A DNA stretch of 64,000 bases from contig CAMYOK010000002.1 in assembly GCA_947259995.1 (NCBI GenBank), positions 908,881-972,880 of the forward strand, given 5' to 3'. The notes under the pieces are model-generated. The model was not told the origin of the DNA, did no database searches, and saw only the letters and a program-made list of their open reading frames with translations. A program made the position numbers and the translations under genes. Every line of letters starts with the position of its first letter. The stretch's first letter is position 1. This document shows positions 17,897 to 28,600 of this stretch, piece after piece. This stretch comes from an uncultured Pseudomonadales bacterium. GTDB taxonomy: Bacteria > Pseudomonadota > Gammaproteobacteria > Pseudomonadales > Pseudohongiellaceae.

Positions 17897-19849
17897 TTAA
17901 GCCTGCGCGGCACTTCTACGACGATTGCGCACATAACCCATGATCAACACGAATATGATCAATAGGATTGGCACTAACGCCGTATTGATAAACTTCAACG
18001 TGCTTCCCAAACTCTCGATCTCGCGATTCAGCGTCAACTGCACTTCTCGCAATCTTCTTCTAGTTTCCAGCTGCTGCGCGTAAAAACGATCGATCTCTGC
18101 CTGTTGCTCTGGCGAAGGACCACTGCCTTCACGACTGGCATTCAATGCAGTAATTTGCTGCTCGGTTTGTCGAAGATTCGCTAATAGTTCGGTCTCTTCT
18201 TCACGCAAACGGTCATCAGCATCACGCTGCAAATCTAACACCGCTAGGAATGGCCGCGCAAAACGCCCACGACTACGAATAGTGACTAGCTCTGCATTGC
18301 CCGCCAAGCTATCCAATGAATTCATTAGGAAATCACCATTGCTAGCAAATGCCTGTGGCAAACGTTGCCCTAGGAAATTTTGAATCTGCACCCATAGCCT
18401 GTCACGCAGGAAGTCGGTATCAGCCACCACAATAAGGTTAACCGTGCCTTGTGACTCACTTAAATGCGCGGGCAGCTCTACCGCCTGCTCTACCTCCTCT
18501 GAGGCGATACTTAGGTCTTCCTCGGCTTCAGATTCTACCTCTACGACTGGAGCCCCATCTGGAAAAGCAGTGCGCATATTCCCCGAAACCCTTGCCGCAA
18601 TCGTGAAACGCGTGCCGCTTGCTTCAAACTCATCCAATAAGATCGTTGGGTCAGTTAAAGCCTTAAAGAAGTCACCCTCCATCAACATCGATTCGGCGCT
18701 AGATTGCACTAATGGATCAAAGGTCGTCGTGGCACCTTGCGCTTTTGATAGCGCGCCGACTGATGAGAAATTCAAGACCTGTAGATCATTCGTGATGATA
18801 TCGTTAGCGAAGCCTTGTCTCTGCACTCCTAACATTCCATAGTGCTGCATGGGACGGGTTGCATCGCCCACATTGACCATTAAGGCAAGCTCTCGGTCGG
18901 CAACGACGCGCGCTGGATCGTATTCAACTCCCCAAGCATCAAACAATGCCGTCACTTCGCTGGCCTGATTCGGTAGCGCTACTGGGACTCCATCTTGACC
19001 AGGTTGAGACTGCGAGTCTGCATTAGGGTCAACAAACACCATCGCCTTGCCACCGCGCAGAACAAACTGATCGACCGCGTAAAGTGTTTGTGGGCTTAAG
19101 TCCTGTGGATGCACCAACAACAGAATATTGATCTCGTCGTCGATAACTTGCACGTCAGGATTAACGCGGCGCACTTCGAACAACTGCCGCATGGAATCCA
19201 TAATCATCCAAGGAGACGTTGGAGTCATTGTTTGTGTATTAACCCCCCCGTCGATCGGCAACTTCGATAGAAAACCCACCACTGGAGGCTCAGGGTTCGC
19301 AACCTGCGTGATCAGTTTAGAAAACTCGTATTCAAGAAACTCTTCCTGATCTGGACGAATCAAACCAATAGTCTTGAAGTTTGTCGCAGCCACAGATTCA
19401 GCCTCTTCTTCGGGTAAAGTAGTGGTATCAAGCGCCACTAAACCGAAGAACACTTGATCTCCGCCTTGACTCAAAGGAACACGCTGCACGCCATATTCGA
19501 CCGCTTCGTCTTCCTCTTCTGAGAAAGGCACTGGATCAATCACACGCAGACTTAATTTACCGGCACTCGCTATTACCATTTCGCGCAACAATTCTTGCAC
19601 ACGAATCCCATAGGAGCGCAACTGGGGAACGTCTGCTGTAGCCTCTTCAGAGTAGAAGAATAAAAGTTCTACAGGCGTCTCGAGATTACTCACAATATTG
19701 CGAGTACCATCCGCCAAGGTAAAAAGATTATCTTCAGTTAAATCGATACGCAGTCGTGGGATCAAACTTATCATCGCCACGCTTACAATTAGAAACAGCC
19801 CTGTAAGTACAAGGCCTGTCGCAGAGAATAACGTCTTACTATTCATCAT
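17897..19849 (-). CDS. GldG-like auxiliary component of an ABC-type transport system
   Basis: 650 residues. N-terminal membrane segment (about 9-30), a large extracytoplasmic region (about 31-610) with RIDLTEDNLFTLADGTRNIV at its start, the typical opening of the GldG/ABC-type uncharacterised family, and a C-terminal coiled coil (about 555-620) ending in a second membrane segment (about 622-642) and basic tail. In Bacteroidetes GldG works with GldA/GldF in gliding; proteobacterial homologues are not known to glide and their substrate is unknown. It follows the permease by eight bases, forming an ATPase-permease-GldG operon. Confidence 0.87.
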   Translation of the reverse strand: MMNSKTLFSATGLVLTGLFLIVSVAMISLIPRLRIDLTEDNLFTLADGTRNIVSNLETPVELLFFYSEEATADVPQLRSYGIRVQELLREMVIASAGKLSLRVIDPVPFSEEEDEAVEYGVQRVPLSQGGDQVFFGLVALDTTTLPEEEAESVAATNFKTIGLIRPDQEEFLEYEFSKLITQVANPEPPVVGFLSKLPIDGGVNTQTMTPTSPWMIMDSMRQLFEVRRVNPDVQVIDDEINILLLVHPQDLSPQTLYAVDQFVLRGGKAMVFVDPNADSQSQPGQDGVPVALPNQASEVTALFDAWGVEYDPARVVADRELALMVNVGDATRPMQHYGMLGVQRQGFANDIITNDLQVLNFSSVGALSKAQGATTTFDPLVQSSAESMLMEGDFFKALTDPTILLDEFEASGTRFTIAARVSGNMRTAFPDGAPVVEVESEAEEDLSIASEEVEQAVELPAHLSESQGTVNLIVVADTDFLRDRLWVQIQNFLGQRLPQAFASNGDFLMNSLDSLAGNAELVTIRSRGRFARPFLAVLDLQRDADDRLREEETELLANLRQTEQQITALNASREGSGPSPEQQAEIDRFYAQQLETRRRLREVQLTLNREIESLGSTLKFINTALVPILLIIFVLIMGYVRNRRRSAAQA

Positions 19850-19857
19850 CAGACCCC

Positions 19858-20589
19858 TTAGTTTGCTTTCTTAATTTCAATGACAATCGCAGAGGCAAAC
19901 AACCACGAAGCAATGAAAACTATAAAGAATAAAATATCTCGAACGTCCAAGACCCCTTTACTTATTGAGTCGTAATGCGTCAAGAAGCTAAGACCAGCAA
20001 TTGCATCGACGACAAACTGTGGCGCCCATGCAAACGCATTTAGAACAATCTCGGTGCCACAGGCCACAAACACAAAACAAATCGCGACAGTGAGAATGAA
20101 CGCGATAATCGAATTGCGTGTCATTGCCGACATGCATGAACCAATTGCTAAGAAGCCACCCGCCATCAACCAGCTGCCCAGATAGGCGGCAAAAATCACA
20201 CCGTTATCTGGATCGCCAAGATAATTAACAGTGAACCAAATGGGGACAGTCAGGCAAAGTGCCACTCCACACAACACCCAAGCAGCAGAGAATTTACCAA
20301 GCACCATGTCCGACAACTTCACCGGTAGCGTCATAAGCAATTCGATAGTGCCAGTCTTGCGCTCGTCTGCCCAAAGCCCCATCGCAATGGCAGGAATCAT
20401 GAACAGATACAACCAAGGGTGAAAACCGAAAAATGGCGACAAATCCGCTTGACCACGCTCGTAGAACGAGCCCATATCGAAGGTAAAAATTCCGCTCATG
20501 ACCAAGAAAATCACGATGAACACATACGCTAGCGGCGTCGTAAAATAACTAGCTAACTCTCGCTTAAAGATAAAATACATATTATTCAT
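19858..20589 (-). CDS. ABC transporter permease (GldF/ABC-2 type)
   Basis: 243 residues from ATG 20589, four bases after the ATPase stop; longer starts would sit inside the ATPase gene. Six hydrophobic segments are visible. The N-terminal FKRELASYFTTPLAYVFIVI and the WADERKTGTIELLMTLPVKL loop are the hallmark of ABC-2 permeases of the GldF/NosY kind. It is the membrane partner of the upstream ATPase. Confidence 0.9.
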   Translation of the reverse strand: MNNMYFIFKRELASYFTTPLAYVFIVIFLVMSGIFTFDMGSFYERGQADLSPFFGFHPWLYLFMIPAIAMGLWADERKTGTIELLMTLPVKLSDMVLGKFSAAWVLCGVALCLTVPIWFTVNYLGDPDNGVIFAAYLGSWLMAGGFLAIGSCMSAMTRNSIIAFILTVAICFVFVACGTEIVLNAFAWAPQFVVDAIAGLSFLTHYDSISKGVLDVRDILFFIVFIASWLFASAIVIEIKKAN

Positions 20590-20593
20590 AGCT

Positions 20594-21577
20594 TCATCCC
20601 TGCTGCACTGTAGTGGAAGAAGTGTCGGCTTTATGTTGCTCGACAGAGACCAAGGCAGAGTCTTGAGTGACGTGACGGAAATAGTCTTCCAGCAAACCCT
20701 CAACTAGGTGAAACTCTGTCACTGGCCAATGCCCGTTCTGCGATTTTTCCGATACCTTCGCAAATAATTGCTTGCCCGGTACCGGCAACAATAGATAGCG
20801 GCGCGCGCTGTCGTCTGCTTGCTCAATCTCGCGAACATCGGCGTCTTGCGCTAATGCTGCGCGCAGATCAAAGTCTTCACTTAGAGTAATACTGACAGCG
20901 CCATGGTAATTCGAGCGGGATTCGAGCTCTTTTGGTGTGCCATCGGCAAGAATACGGCCTCCGGCAATAATGATCGCTCGACTACAAACGGCGCTTACCT
21001 CTTCTAGGATGTGCGTGGAGATAATCACGATCTTGTCTTTCGCGAGATTGCGGATCAAATTGCGGACGTGGTGCTTTTGATTTGGGTCGAGCCCGTCTGT
21101 TGGCTCATCTAGAATAAGCACCTTAGGGTCATGCAGAATCGCTTGCGCTAAGCCAACACGACGCTTGAACCCCTTCGAGAGAGTATCGATCGTCTTATGG
21201 CAGACCGAACGCAGCTCGACATCGTCAATGACCTTGTCGATCCGGCGCTGCTTCTCTTCTCCGCTATAGCCACGGATCTCTGCGATAAAATTGAGAAAAT
21301 CCAACGTGGTCATATCTGGGTAACTAGGAGCGCCTTCTGGTAAATAACCAATGAGCGACTTCACGGCGATGGGATTCTCAGCAATATTGTGTCCATCGAC
21401 AGTTACCTGCCCGGAGGTGGGCGATAGAAAGCCAGTAATGACTTTCATCGTGGTGGACTTGCCGGCGCCATTGGGCCCTAAAAACCCTAAAACTTCGCCT
21501 TCTTTGACAGTGAAACTGAGGTCATCTACTGCGGTAAAACTATCAAACTTCTTCGTTAAGTGACTAATTTCAATCAT
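20594..21577 (-). CDS. ABC transporter ATP-binding protein (GldA-type)
   Basis: 327 residues from ATG 21577. Walker A GPNGAGKST (about 36-44), signature LSKGFKRRVGLAQA, Walker B VLILDEPTDGLD and the H-loop ISTHILEEV are all present. SKGF in place of SGGQ is normal for the drug/NatA-type ABC-2 ATPases. A C-terminal extension of about 100 residues follows the ATPase core. It powers the downstream GldF-like permease with GldG. First gene of the three-gene operon. Confidence 0.92.
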   Translation of the reverse strand: MIEISHLTKKFDSFTAVDDLSFTVKEGEVLGFLGPNGAGKSTTMKVITGFLSPTSGQVTVDGHNIAENPIAVKSLIGYLPEGAPSYPDMTTLDFLNFIAEIRGYSGEEKQRRIDKVIDDVELRSVCHKTIDTLSKGFKRRVGLAQAILHDPKVLILDEPTDGLDPNQKHHVRNLIRNLAKDKIVIISTHILEEVSAVCSRAIIIAGGRILADGTPKELESRSNYHGAVSITLSEDFDLRAALAQDADVREIEQADDSARRYLLLPVPGKQLFAKVSEKSQNGHWPVTEFHLVEGLLEDYFRHVTQDSALVSVEQHKADTSSTTVQQG

Positions 21578-21783
21578 ATTTGCTTTTCCGAATACTTTGG
21601 CACGAAAATCAAGGCTTCTGCAAACGAGCACCTTCGCTCAAAACAAGCGCAGGGCTAGCGGCCACGTCCAAACGTGTCACCGTAAACTCGATGGGCAACT
21701 ATAGGGCTGAGCATCGTGTTTTTCAAGACTCTATCCGACAAGGTGTATGTGAACTGCCATGGCTTTTGCGAATCCACTACGGG

Positions 21784-21789
21784 TATAAT
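21784..21789 (+). promoter_or_regulatory. Putative -10 element of the lptM-lysA-dapF operon
   Basis: A perfect TATAAT preceded by GGG, 46 bases before the lptM ATG. No good -35 is seen at 16-18 bases. Confidence 0.4.
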
Positions 21790-21835
21790 CGCGCCACTAC
21801 AAAAATCGCAACTATGCTTATAAGTGACTGATTTT

Positions 21836-21943
21836 ATGCGCCTGCTCCTGATTATCATCCTAAGTTGTAGCCTGCTGAGCTGCGGACAAAAGGGCCCCCT
21901 TCAAAGGCCAGACCAGAGCGCACCCGCGGTGACGGCTATTTAG
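21836..21943 (+). CDS. lptM: LptM-like small lipoprotein
   Basis: 35 residues: MRLLLIIILSCSLLSCGQKG then PLQRPDQSAPAVTAI. A lipoprotein signal with lipobox LLSC (Cys16) is followed by the GQKGPL motif that defines LptM (YifL). LptM helps assemble the LPS translocon LptD at the outer membrane. Its place just upstream of lysA-dapF is the conserved gammaproteobacterial position, which makes the call firm despite the length. Only AAGTGA is visible as a ribosome site. Confidence 0.88.
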   Translation: MRLLLIIILSCSLLSCGQKGPLQRPDQSAPAVTAI

Positions 21944-21985
21944 AGCCTCACTTAAACCCTTTTAGCCCCGCAGGTTAACCTCCGA

Positions 21986-23236
21986 ATGTCAGCTTTCCCC
22001 TACGTCAACGATATCCTTCATGCCGAGTCGATTTCTGTCGCAGAGATCGCCAAAGCTCATGGCACGCCTTGTTTTATCTATTCACGAGCGGCTTTAGAGC
22101 AAAATCTGCTCGCCTACGAAGAGGCCTTGCAAGGGGTCGATCACTTAACTTGCTTCGCCGTGAAAGCGAACTCCAACCTAGCAGTACTGAGCGTGCTAGC
22201 ACGCAAAGGCGCTGGATTTGACATTGTCTCAGGCGGCGAGCTCGAGCGCGTCATTCGCGCCGGCGGCGACCCCAAAAAAGTGATTTTCTCCGGTTTAGGC
22301 AAAACCGAGGAGGAAATCGCAAGTGCGCTTGAACACGGAATCCGCTGCTTTAACATTGAATCGGAGCCTGAATTAGAACGCATCAATTCAGTTGCCGAGC
22401 GCTTGAACATGCGCGCTCCTATTTCATTGCGCGTCAATCCAGATGTTGATGCGGGTACGCACCCTTATATCTCCACTGGGCTCAAAGAGAACAAATTTGG
22501 CATTGCGATCGAAACCGCTCCTGAGGTCTATTTGCGTGCAGCTCAGATGCCCCATATTGAGATCGTGGGCGTGGACTGCCACATCGGTTCACAACTGACC
22601 ACAATTGCTCCCTACCTTGACGCCATCGATCGCTTACTGCTGTTAGTGGACGAGTTAGGCTCCCAAGGCATCGCTATCAGGCATTTTGATATTGGCGGCG
22701 GTTTAGGTGTGAGCTATCGCGATGAGACACCTCCGGCCACTGGCGACTTTATCAAAGCGATCCTTGCCAAGATCGAGGGCCGCGGACTCAGTCTATTCTT
22801 AGAGCCAGGGCGATCTATATGCGCTGATGCCGGCATATTCGTGACAAAAGTGGAGTATTTAAAGCACAACTCCCATAAGAACTTTGCTATTGTTGACGGT
22901 GCAATGAACGACTTACTGCGCCCGGCACTATACGGGGCATGGCAGAATATTATTCCTGTAAACAACAGTGAGCGCGAGGAGCAAATCAACGCCGAATACG
23001 ACATCGTCGGTCCGGTCTGCGAGTCAGGAGATTTCCTTGGCAAAGATCGCGCACTTGGTCTAGTACAGGGTGACTTGCTCGCTGTCTGTACTGCTGGCGC
23101 CTACGGTTTTGTAATGAGCTCAAACTACAACACACGCAATCGTGCCGCCGAGATCATGGTCGATGGTGACAAAGCCACTGTCGTTCGCCAACGAGAAACC
23201 TTGGACTACCAGTTAGCGCTCGAGACAGTACTTTAA
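21986..23236 (+). CDS. lysA: Diaminopimelate decarboxylase
   Basis: 416 residues, normal length. LysA converts meso-diaminopimelate to lysine with PLP. The PLP lysine is in CFAVKANSNLAVL, the phosphate-binding glycine loop in FDIGGGLGVSY, and the catalytic cysteine region in VCESGDFLGKDR. HIGSQLTTIAPY is the substrate-binding segment of alanine-racemase-fold decarboxylases. Followed by dapF after 12 bases. Confidence 0.97.
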   Translation: MSAFPYVNDILHAESISVAEIAKAHGTPCFIYSRAALEQNLLAYEEALQGVDHLTCFAVKANSNLAVLSVLARKGAGFDIVSGGELERVIRAGGDPKKVIFSGLGKTEEEIASALEHGIRCFNIESEPELERINSVAERLNMRAPISLRVNPDVDAGTHPYISTGLKENKFGIAIETAPEVYLRAAQMPHIEIVGVDCHIGSQLTTIAPYLDAIDRLLLLVDELGSQGIAIRHFDIGGGLGVSYRDETPPATGDFIKAILAKIEGRGLSLFLEPGRSICADAGIFVTKVEYLKHNSHKNFAIVDGAMNDLLRPALYGAWQNIIPVNNSEREEQINAEYDIVGPVCESGDFLGKDRALGLVQGDLLAVCTAGAYGFVMSSNYNTRNRAAEIMVDGDKATVVRQRETLDYQLALETVL

Positions 23237-23248
23237 AACAGAGACTTT

Positions 23249-24103
23249 ATGCTTTTACCTTTTACAAAAATGCACGGCCTAGGCAACGATTTTATTGTCT
23301 TGGATCTAATATCGACTCCAGTCGAGCTGAATGAGGCACTCATTCGCTCGCTCAGCGATCGTCATTTTGGTATTGGGTTTGACCAACTTCTATTGATAGA
23401 GGCTCCCACAGAGCCTGATATCGATTTCAATTATCGCATCTATAACTGCGACGGCACAGAAGTCGAGCACTGCGGCAACGGCGCTCGTTGTTTTGCGCGT
23501 TTTGTTCTCGACAAAGGCCTAACTCAGCAACACACCCTGAACGTAAAAACTAAGCGCGGCAAAATTGTCTTGCACGTCGAAGACAATGGCGATGTCACTG
23601 TCGACATGGGCGCTCCAGATTTCGCCCCCTCATCACTGCCTTTTAATGCGGTGGCGGCGCAGAGCTATCATAGAACTATTCAAGTCGATGATGCGTATCG
23701 AGAGATCGAATTTTACTGTGCTTCAATGGGCAATCCTCATGCGGTTGTCGTTGTCGACGACTTAGACGCTACACCAGTCAAAGCGATAGGTGCAGCCCTA
23801 GGCGCCCATCCAGATTTCCCCCAAGGGGTGAACGTAGGCTTCATGGAAATCCTTGCTCGCAATACGATCAAGCTACGAGTATTCGAACGGGGCGCAGGAG
23901 AAACACTTGCCTGCGGCACTGGCGCCTGCGCCGCAGTAGCTTGCGGGCGTAACGCTGGCTTATTAGACAAACAAGTGCGCGCCCACCTCACAGGAGGCGA
24001 CCTGACGCTAACATGGGATGGTGGCGATAGCTCTGTATTAATGCATGGGCCTGCGGTAAGCGTTTTTGAAGGCCTAATCGACATCAACAAGATTTCAGAC
24101 TAA
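23249..24103 (+). CDS. dapF: Diaminopimelate epimerase
   Basis: 284 residues. DapF interconverts LL- and meso-diaminopimelate using two cysteines as acid and base. Both are visible, in VEHCGNGARCFARF and ETLACGTGACAAVA. The N-terminal FTKMHGLGNDFIVLD is diagnostic. It supplies the LysA substrate and peptidoglycan diaminopimelate. Operon with lysA and DUF484. Confidence 0.97.
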   Translation: MLLPFTKMHGLGNDFIVLDLISTPVELNEALIRSLSDRHFGIGFDQLLLIEAPTEPDIDFNYRIYNCDGTEVEHCGNGARCFARFVLDKGLTQQHTLNVKTKRGKIVLHVEDNGDVTVDMGAPDFAPSSLPFNAVAAQSYHRTIQVDDAYREIEFYCASMGNPHAVVVVDDLDATPVKAIGAALGAHPDFPQGVNVGFMEILARNTIKLRVFERGAGETLACGTGACAAVACGRNAGLLDKQVRAHLTGGDLTLTWDGGDSSVLMHGPAVSVFEGLIDINKISD

Positions 24104-24122
24104 TAGGAAATATATAGAGCCT

Positions 24123-24824
24123 ATGACAAGTGAGACCTCGGCAAAACATAATCAAGAAAAAAGCGCCGTGACTGCTGAGCAAGTCGCGCAGTATTTGCAG
24201 AAAAACCCTGATTTTTTTATCAATCGCGACAGCTTGCTTGCAGAGATAACCCTGCCTCACGAAAGCGGAAAAGCTATCTCGCTGCTAGAACGCCAGGTTA
24301 AAATATTGCGTGAGCGCAGCATTGAGTCGCGGCATACATTGAACACGCTATTGGAAAACGCTAAGTACAACGACCAGCTATTCAATGTTACACGCGCACT
24401 CATCCTAGCGCTGTTAATGGAAACCGAAGTATCGCAGATCGCGAGCGCAACTGAGGCCAACTTAAACACACAGCCTGGCATTGATGCTAGCAGCGTGATT
24501 CTTTTCTCCGCCGATGATCTGAACAATGTAGAAAACACGCGCATCGAATCTTCTAACTTCTTGCAAGATGTCTTCCCAACTTTGATACGCGATCGCAAGA
24601 CCATTTGTAAAAACATCGAAAAGCAAACTGCCAAATTCTTGTTTCCTCATTACGGCACGGGCATACGCTCCGTTGCGCTTTGTCCAATCGGGCGCGACCG
24701 CATGTTGGGCGTGCTCGCGATTGGCAACAAGGCACAAGATTATTTCAACGCCGAACTTGATACCATGTTTCTAGATTTTATTGGCGAAGTGCTCGAGTCG
24801 ATTATTCTCCGCAAAATTAATTGA
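24123..24824 (+). CDS. DUF484 family protein
   Basis: 233 residues. The N-terminal helical motif VAQYLQKNPDFFINRDSLLA and the central ISLLERQVKILRERS are the DUF484 signature; the C-terminal half (about 85-230) has a GAF-like fold with SVALCPIGRDRMLGVLAIGN. Function unknown; normally located between dapF and xerC. Here xerC is absent and a PIG-L deacetylase begins ten bases after the stop. Confidence 0.9.
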   Translation: MTSETSAKHNQEKSAVTAEQVAQYLQKNPDFFINRDSLLAEITLPHESGKAISLLERQVKILRERSIESRHTLNTLLENAKYNDQLFNVTRALILALLMETEVSQIASATEANLNTQPGIDASSVILFSADDLNNVENTRIESSNFLQDVFPTLIRDRKTICKNIEKQTAKFLFPHYGTGIRSVALCPIGRDRMLGVLAIGNKAQDYFNAELDTMFLDFIGEVLESIILRKIN

Positions 24825-24834
24825 GAGAGCTGGG

Positions 24835-25668
24835 ATGGAATCGCGCTTAACACCCTACCAAACTAGCCCATTAATCGAATGCCAAGGCGTAATCGTATTT
24901 GCCCCACATCCCGATGATGAGGCGCTAGGTTGCGGCGGTTTATTGAGCGCTTATAAGGCGGCCGGCACCCCTACTTCTGCCGTGCTTGTGACCTCCGGTG
25001 ATTATGGCGAACATGGTAAAGTTGGCACTAATGTTCGAGAGAACGAAACCCGACAAGCCGCAAAGATTCTTGGCTTGAAAAACGTCACTTTCTGGAAAGA
25101 GAAAGACCGCGGCGTTAATGTTGATGAACGCACAATCGCCGCGGCAAGCGATGCCATAGTGCGCAGTGAAGCTGACCTAGTCTTGACACCATCAATCAAT
25201 GAAATTCACCCCGACCACAGAGCTACGGCCTGGATCGTCATTGAGGCTGTCCGGCGCCTAGTCAGCACAGGACGGCAGTTACAAATTGCTCAATATGAGA
25301 TTGGCGCCCCTTTGACCCGCGTTGATGTGCTGGTAGATATTACTGCTCACGAGAACAACAAGCGCGCTGCGATCGCGGTTTATCATTCACAGCTAAGCAT
25401 CTCTGCTTTCGATGAATTTATCTTTGCGCTCAACCGCTTTCGCACCTACACCCTACCCGAACACATCAAATACGCCGAAGCATACAATCTTATAACACCC
25501 GAATTACTGCGCGACCCCCAGTCCCTTTGCGAAGCCGAGATAATGCGCCAAGAGCGTTTGGGCTTGAGCGACATTGCTGTGCCGTCGGTGTATAAATACC
25601 CGCAGCAATCCGAACCCAAGGGCGTGCTCCACTCTTTGCTTAAACCGTTTCGAGGATCCAAAAATTAG
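24835..25668 (+). CDS. PIG-L family deacetylase
   Basis: 277 residues from ATG 24835. The zinc-binding motif APHPDDEALGCGG (about 24-36) and the second histidine motif INEIHPDHRATAW are intact. PIG-L/LmbE enzymes remove N-acetyl groups from GlcNAc-containing glycans or metabolites. The next gene is a giant glycosyltransferase that overlaps its stop, so modification of a surface glycan is the likely role. The longer frame starting inside DUF484 is rejected in favour of the ATG with a GAGAG stretch upstream. Confidence 0.9.
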   Translation: MESRLTPYQTSPLIECQGVIVFAPHPDDEALGCGGLLSAYKAAGTPTSAVLVTSGDYGEHGKVGTNVRENETRQAAKILGLKNVTFWKEKDRGVNVDERTIAAASDAIVRSEADLVLTPSINEIHPDHRATAWIVIEAVRRLVSTGRQLQIAQYEIGAPLTRVDVLVDITAHENNKRAAIAVYHSQLSISAFDEFIFALNRFRTYTLPEHIKYAEAYNLITPELLRDPQSLCEAEIMRQERLGLSDIAVPSVYKYPQQSEPKGVLHSLLKPFRGSKN

Positions 25669-28600
25669 CACTGCAAATACAGATAATACTGCCGTGGCCA
25701 ATCCGGCACTCAATGATTTCCCACTGGTATCGATACTTTGTCGCAGCATGAATCGCCCAGAATTAGTAGAGGCGCTGCTTTCAGTAGAAAGCCAAAGTTA
25801 CACTAATATCGAGATCATACTTGTAGATGCCAGTGGTAAAGGTTTGGATCGCCACAGATCGCTCGCACTGAGCACACCCTTGCGTGAATTTGGACTGCAA
25901 GGGCAGCAGTTGAACAGACCAGCCGCTGCCAATCTAGCATTGGCCAACTCCCATGCCAGCTTTATGCTTTTCCTAGATGAAGACGATTGGATCGCTCCTA
26001 ATCATGTGGAGATGCTAGTGAGCTGCCTGCAAGGCAATCCAGAGATCGGTGTAGCTTATAGCAGCACGCAAAAAACCACACCTGCTGGGGTCCCTAGCGG
26101 CGAGGCCTTTAGAATTGCCTATGACCCTGCACGGCTGCGCCGCGATAATTTCATCCCTATTCATTCAGCAATGTTTCGCAAGACTCTCATCGAACGGGGC
26201 TGCCACTTTGACGAGAGTCTCGACATTTTTGAAGACTGGGATTTCTGGTTGCAACTCGCGCAGCTAATGCCCTTTCAGCACATCGACCAGATCACCGCAT
26301 TCTATCGCCAAGGCGGAGAATCTAACACCGCCTCGGATGACCCAAACACTCGCTATCAAAGCGATAGCCCAATCGCTAAAGCTCGCGTACAAGTGTTTAG
26401 CAAATGGCTTGGGCAATGGACTGGTGAGCAAATCAATCAGACCCTCGGCAGCCTCGACCAAAGCACATTGATTGAATCGCTGCACAAGGATCTCAAACGG
26501 CTTAACGAACACGCCGTTACAGCAGAACAAGACAAGCGCCAACTTGGACGTCAATTGCAAGAGATCGAAGGGCGTTTTAATAGCGAGTTAAATAGTCTCA
26601 ACCATAAACTCAATCGATCCAATCAAGCCTTGAGTCGCCGAACAGCTGAGCTGAACGACGCCAAGAATCATATCAATCGGATCAACAATGACTATCAATT
26701 ACTCATCAATTCTATTTCTTGGAAAATCACCAAACCCATTCGGTTTGCAAAACGGCAATTATTAGCACTGGGCGCAGGCAAAGTAAAAACCCAACTTCAA
26801 CACAAACAAGTGCAAGCCGAGAACGAAGAACATGTGATTCAGTGCAGCTTAGATATTCCCAATGCCGCGCAGAATGAATTTCCAGAACAACTAAGCCTAC
26901 AGGGGTGGGCCTGCAGTGAAGCAGGTGTTAGCAAGATTGAAGCTTATGTCGATGACAAGCTAGTACACAGTTTCAACACCGGCATCAGCAGACCGGATAT
27001 TGCACAAAGCTATCCAAATATAGAAGAAGCCTTTACCGCAGGGTTTTTTCAAGAAGTATCTTTGCCCGATCTTGCTGCCGGAAAACACATGTTAACCCTG
27101 AGCATTTCTGACAAGGCCGGAAATACTCGCTCATTAACGCAAGAGTTCAGTAGCTTTAAGAATGGTGATCTATATAACAATTGGTATTGGAGAAACACAC
27201 CAGAGGGCGAAGCCATTGAGGTGTTGCGCGCCCAAGCCATTGACGATGATGAAGCCGAACTCTTTCATTTGGTTCTGACACTCAGCGACGATAACCAAGC
27301 CTTGCTAAGCACTCTAAGCAGCATTGCCGAACAAGCGCACCTGCGCTGGATGATTCATGTATGCGGCCAAAGCAATCCTCAATTTGACAGCACACTCGAC
27401 AATGCCGGCATCACCACTGCGTCAACACAAGTGCATTATGCCGACGACTTGCAGAAATTATTGGGCGACCTGTCCGAGCGCGAAGGCTGGACAATCTTAT
27501 TGCGAGCAGGTGAGACTCTTGCCCCTCATGCGCTCTATGAAATGAATCAGGCTTTGCAAGGCGACAAGGCCCAGCTGCTATACAGCGATCATGATAAAGC
27601 CTCGTTCTCCGGCAAACATTTCGAGCCTTGTTTTACCCCACAGTGGGCTCCTAATCATCTTTACGCGAATAATTATATCGGCGATGTGTTCGCCATACAG
27701 AACGCTTGCCTCGCTGCATGCAAGGGGCTCGAACTTGCAAACCCGGCGTGGCGTTTTGCCGTATTGCTGAGCCTGTGTGCAGCGCAGCCACAGATAAAAC
27801 GGATCGCCAAAGTGCTGTGGAGTGCGCCACAGGAATTACCCTCTGCAGAGCTAACTGCTGCGCAAACCCAAGTCTTACAAACGCACTTAGGCAAGCAGGG
27901 CGCGCAAGTAATTATCCGAGAACACGGCATCCACCAAGTCCGCTGGCCACTTAGCAGTGAACCTAAAGTCTCTATCATCATCCCCACGATGGGCAAGCTA
28001 GACCTGATTAAACCTTGCATCGAGTCTATGCTAGAGCTTACCGCTTATAAGAACTACGAAGTGGTAATTCTAGACAATAGCCGCGGCAAGAATCCCGAAG
28101 GGATTGACTATTTGAAGGGCAAAAACTTCACAGTTGTCGAGTGCAATGAAGCATTCAATTGGGCGCGCCTGAACAACACTGGCGTCAAGCACGCTACGGG
28201 CCAGATGTACCTATTCCTAAACGATGACATCGAGATCATCGACCCGCTATGGCTTGAGGAGATGGTGCGCCAGGCGATACGCCCGGAAGTTGGCACCGTC
28301 GGTGCGCTACTCTACTACCCCAATGGCGCGCTGCAACACACTGGGGTCCTTTTAGTCAACTACGGCGGCGGCGGCATACACCTGTTGCACAAACGTATGC
28401 CGAGCGACGCAATTTACCGCCATATTCATGAGACCACACGAGAAGTCTCTGCCAACACGGGCGCCTGTTTAATGATCAGCCAACAGAAGTTTGCGGAGAT
28501 CGACGGCTTCGACGAAGAACTTGCTGTTGTTGGCAATGATGTTGACCTTTGTTTGCGCCTGCTCGACAAAGGCTATCGCAATATTTGGTCCCCAGATGTA

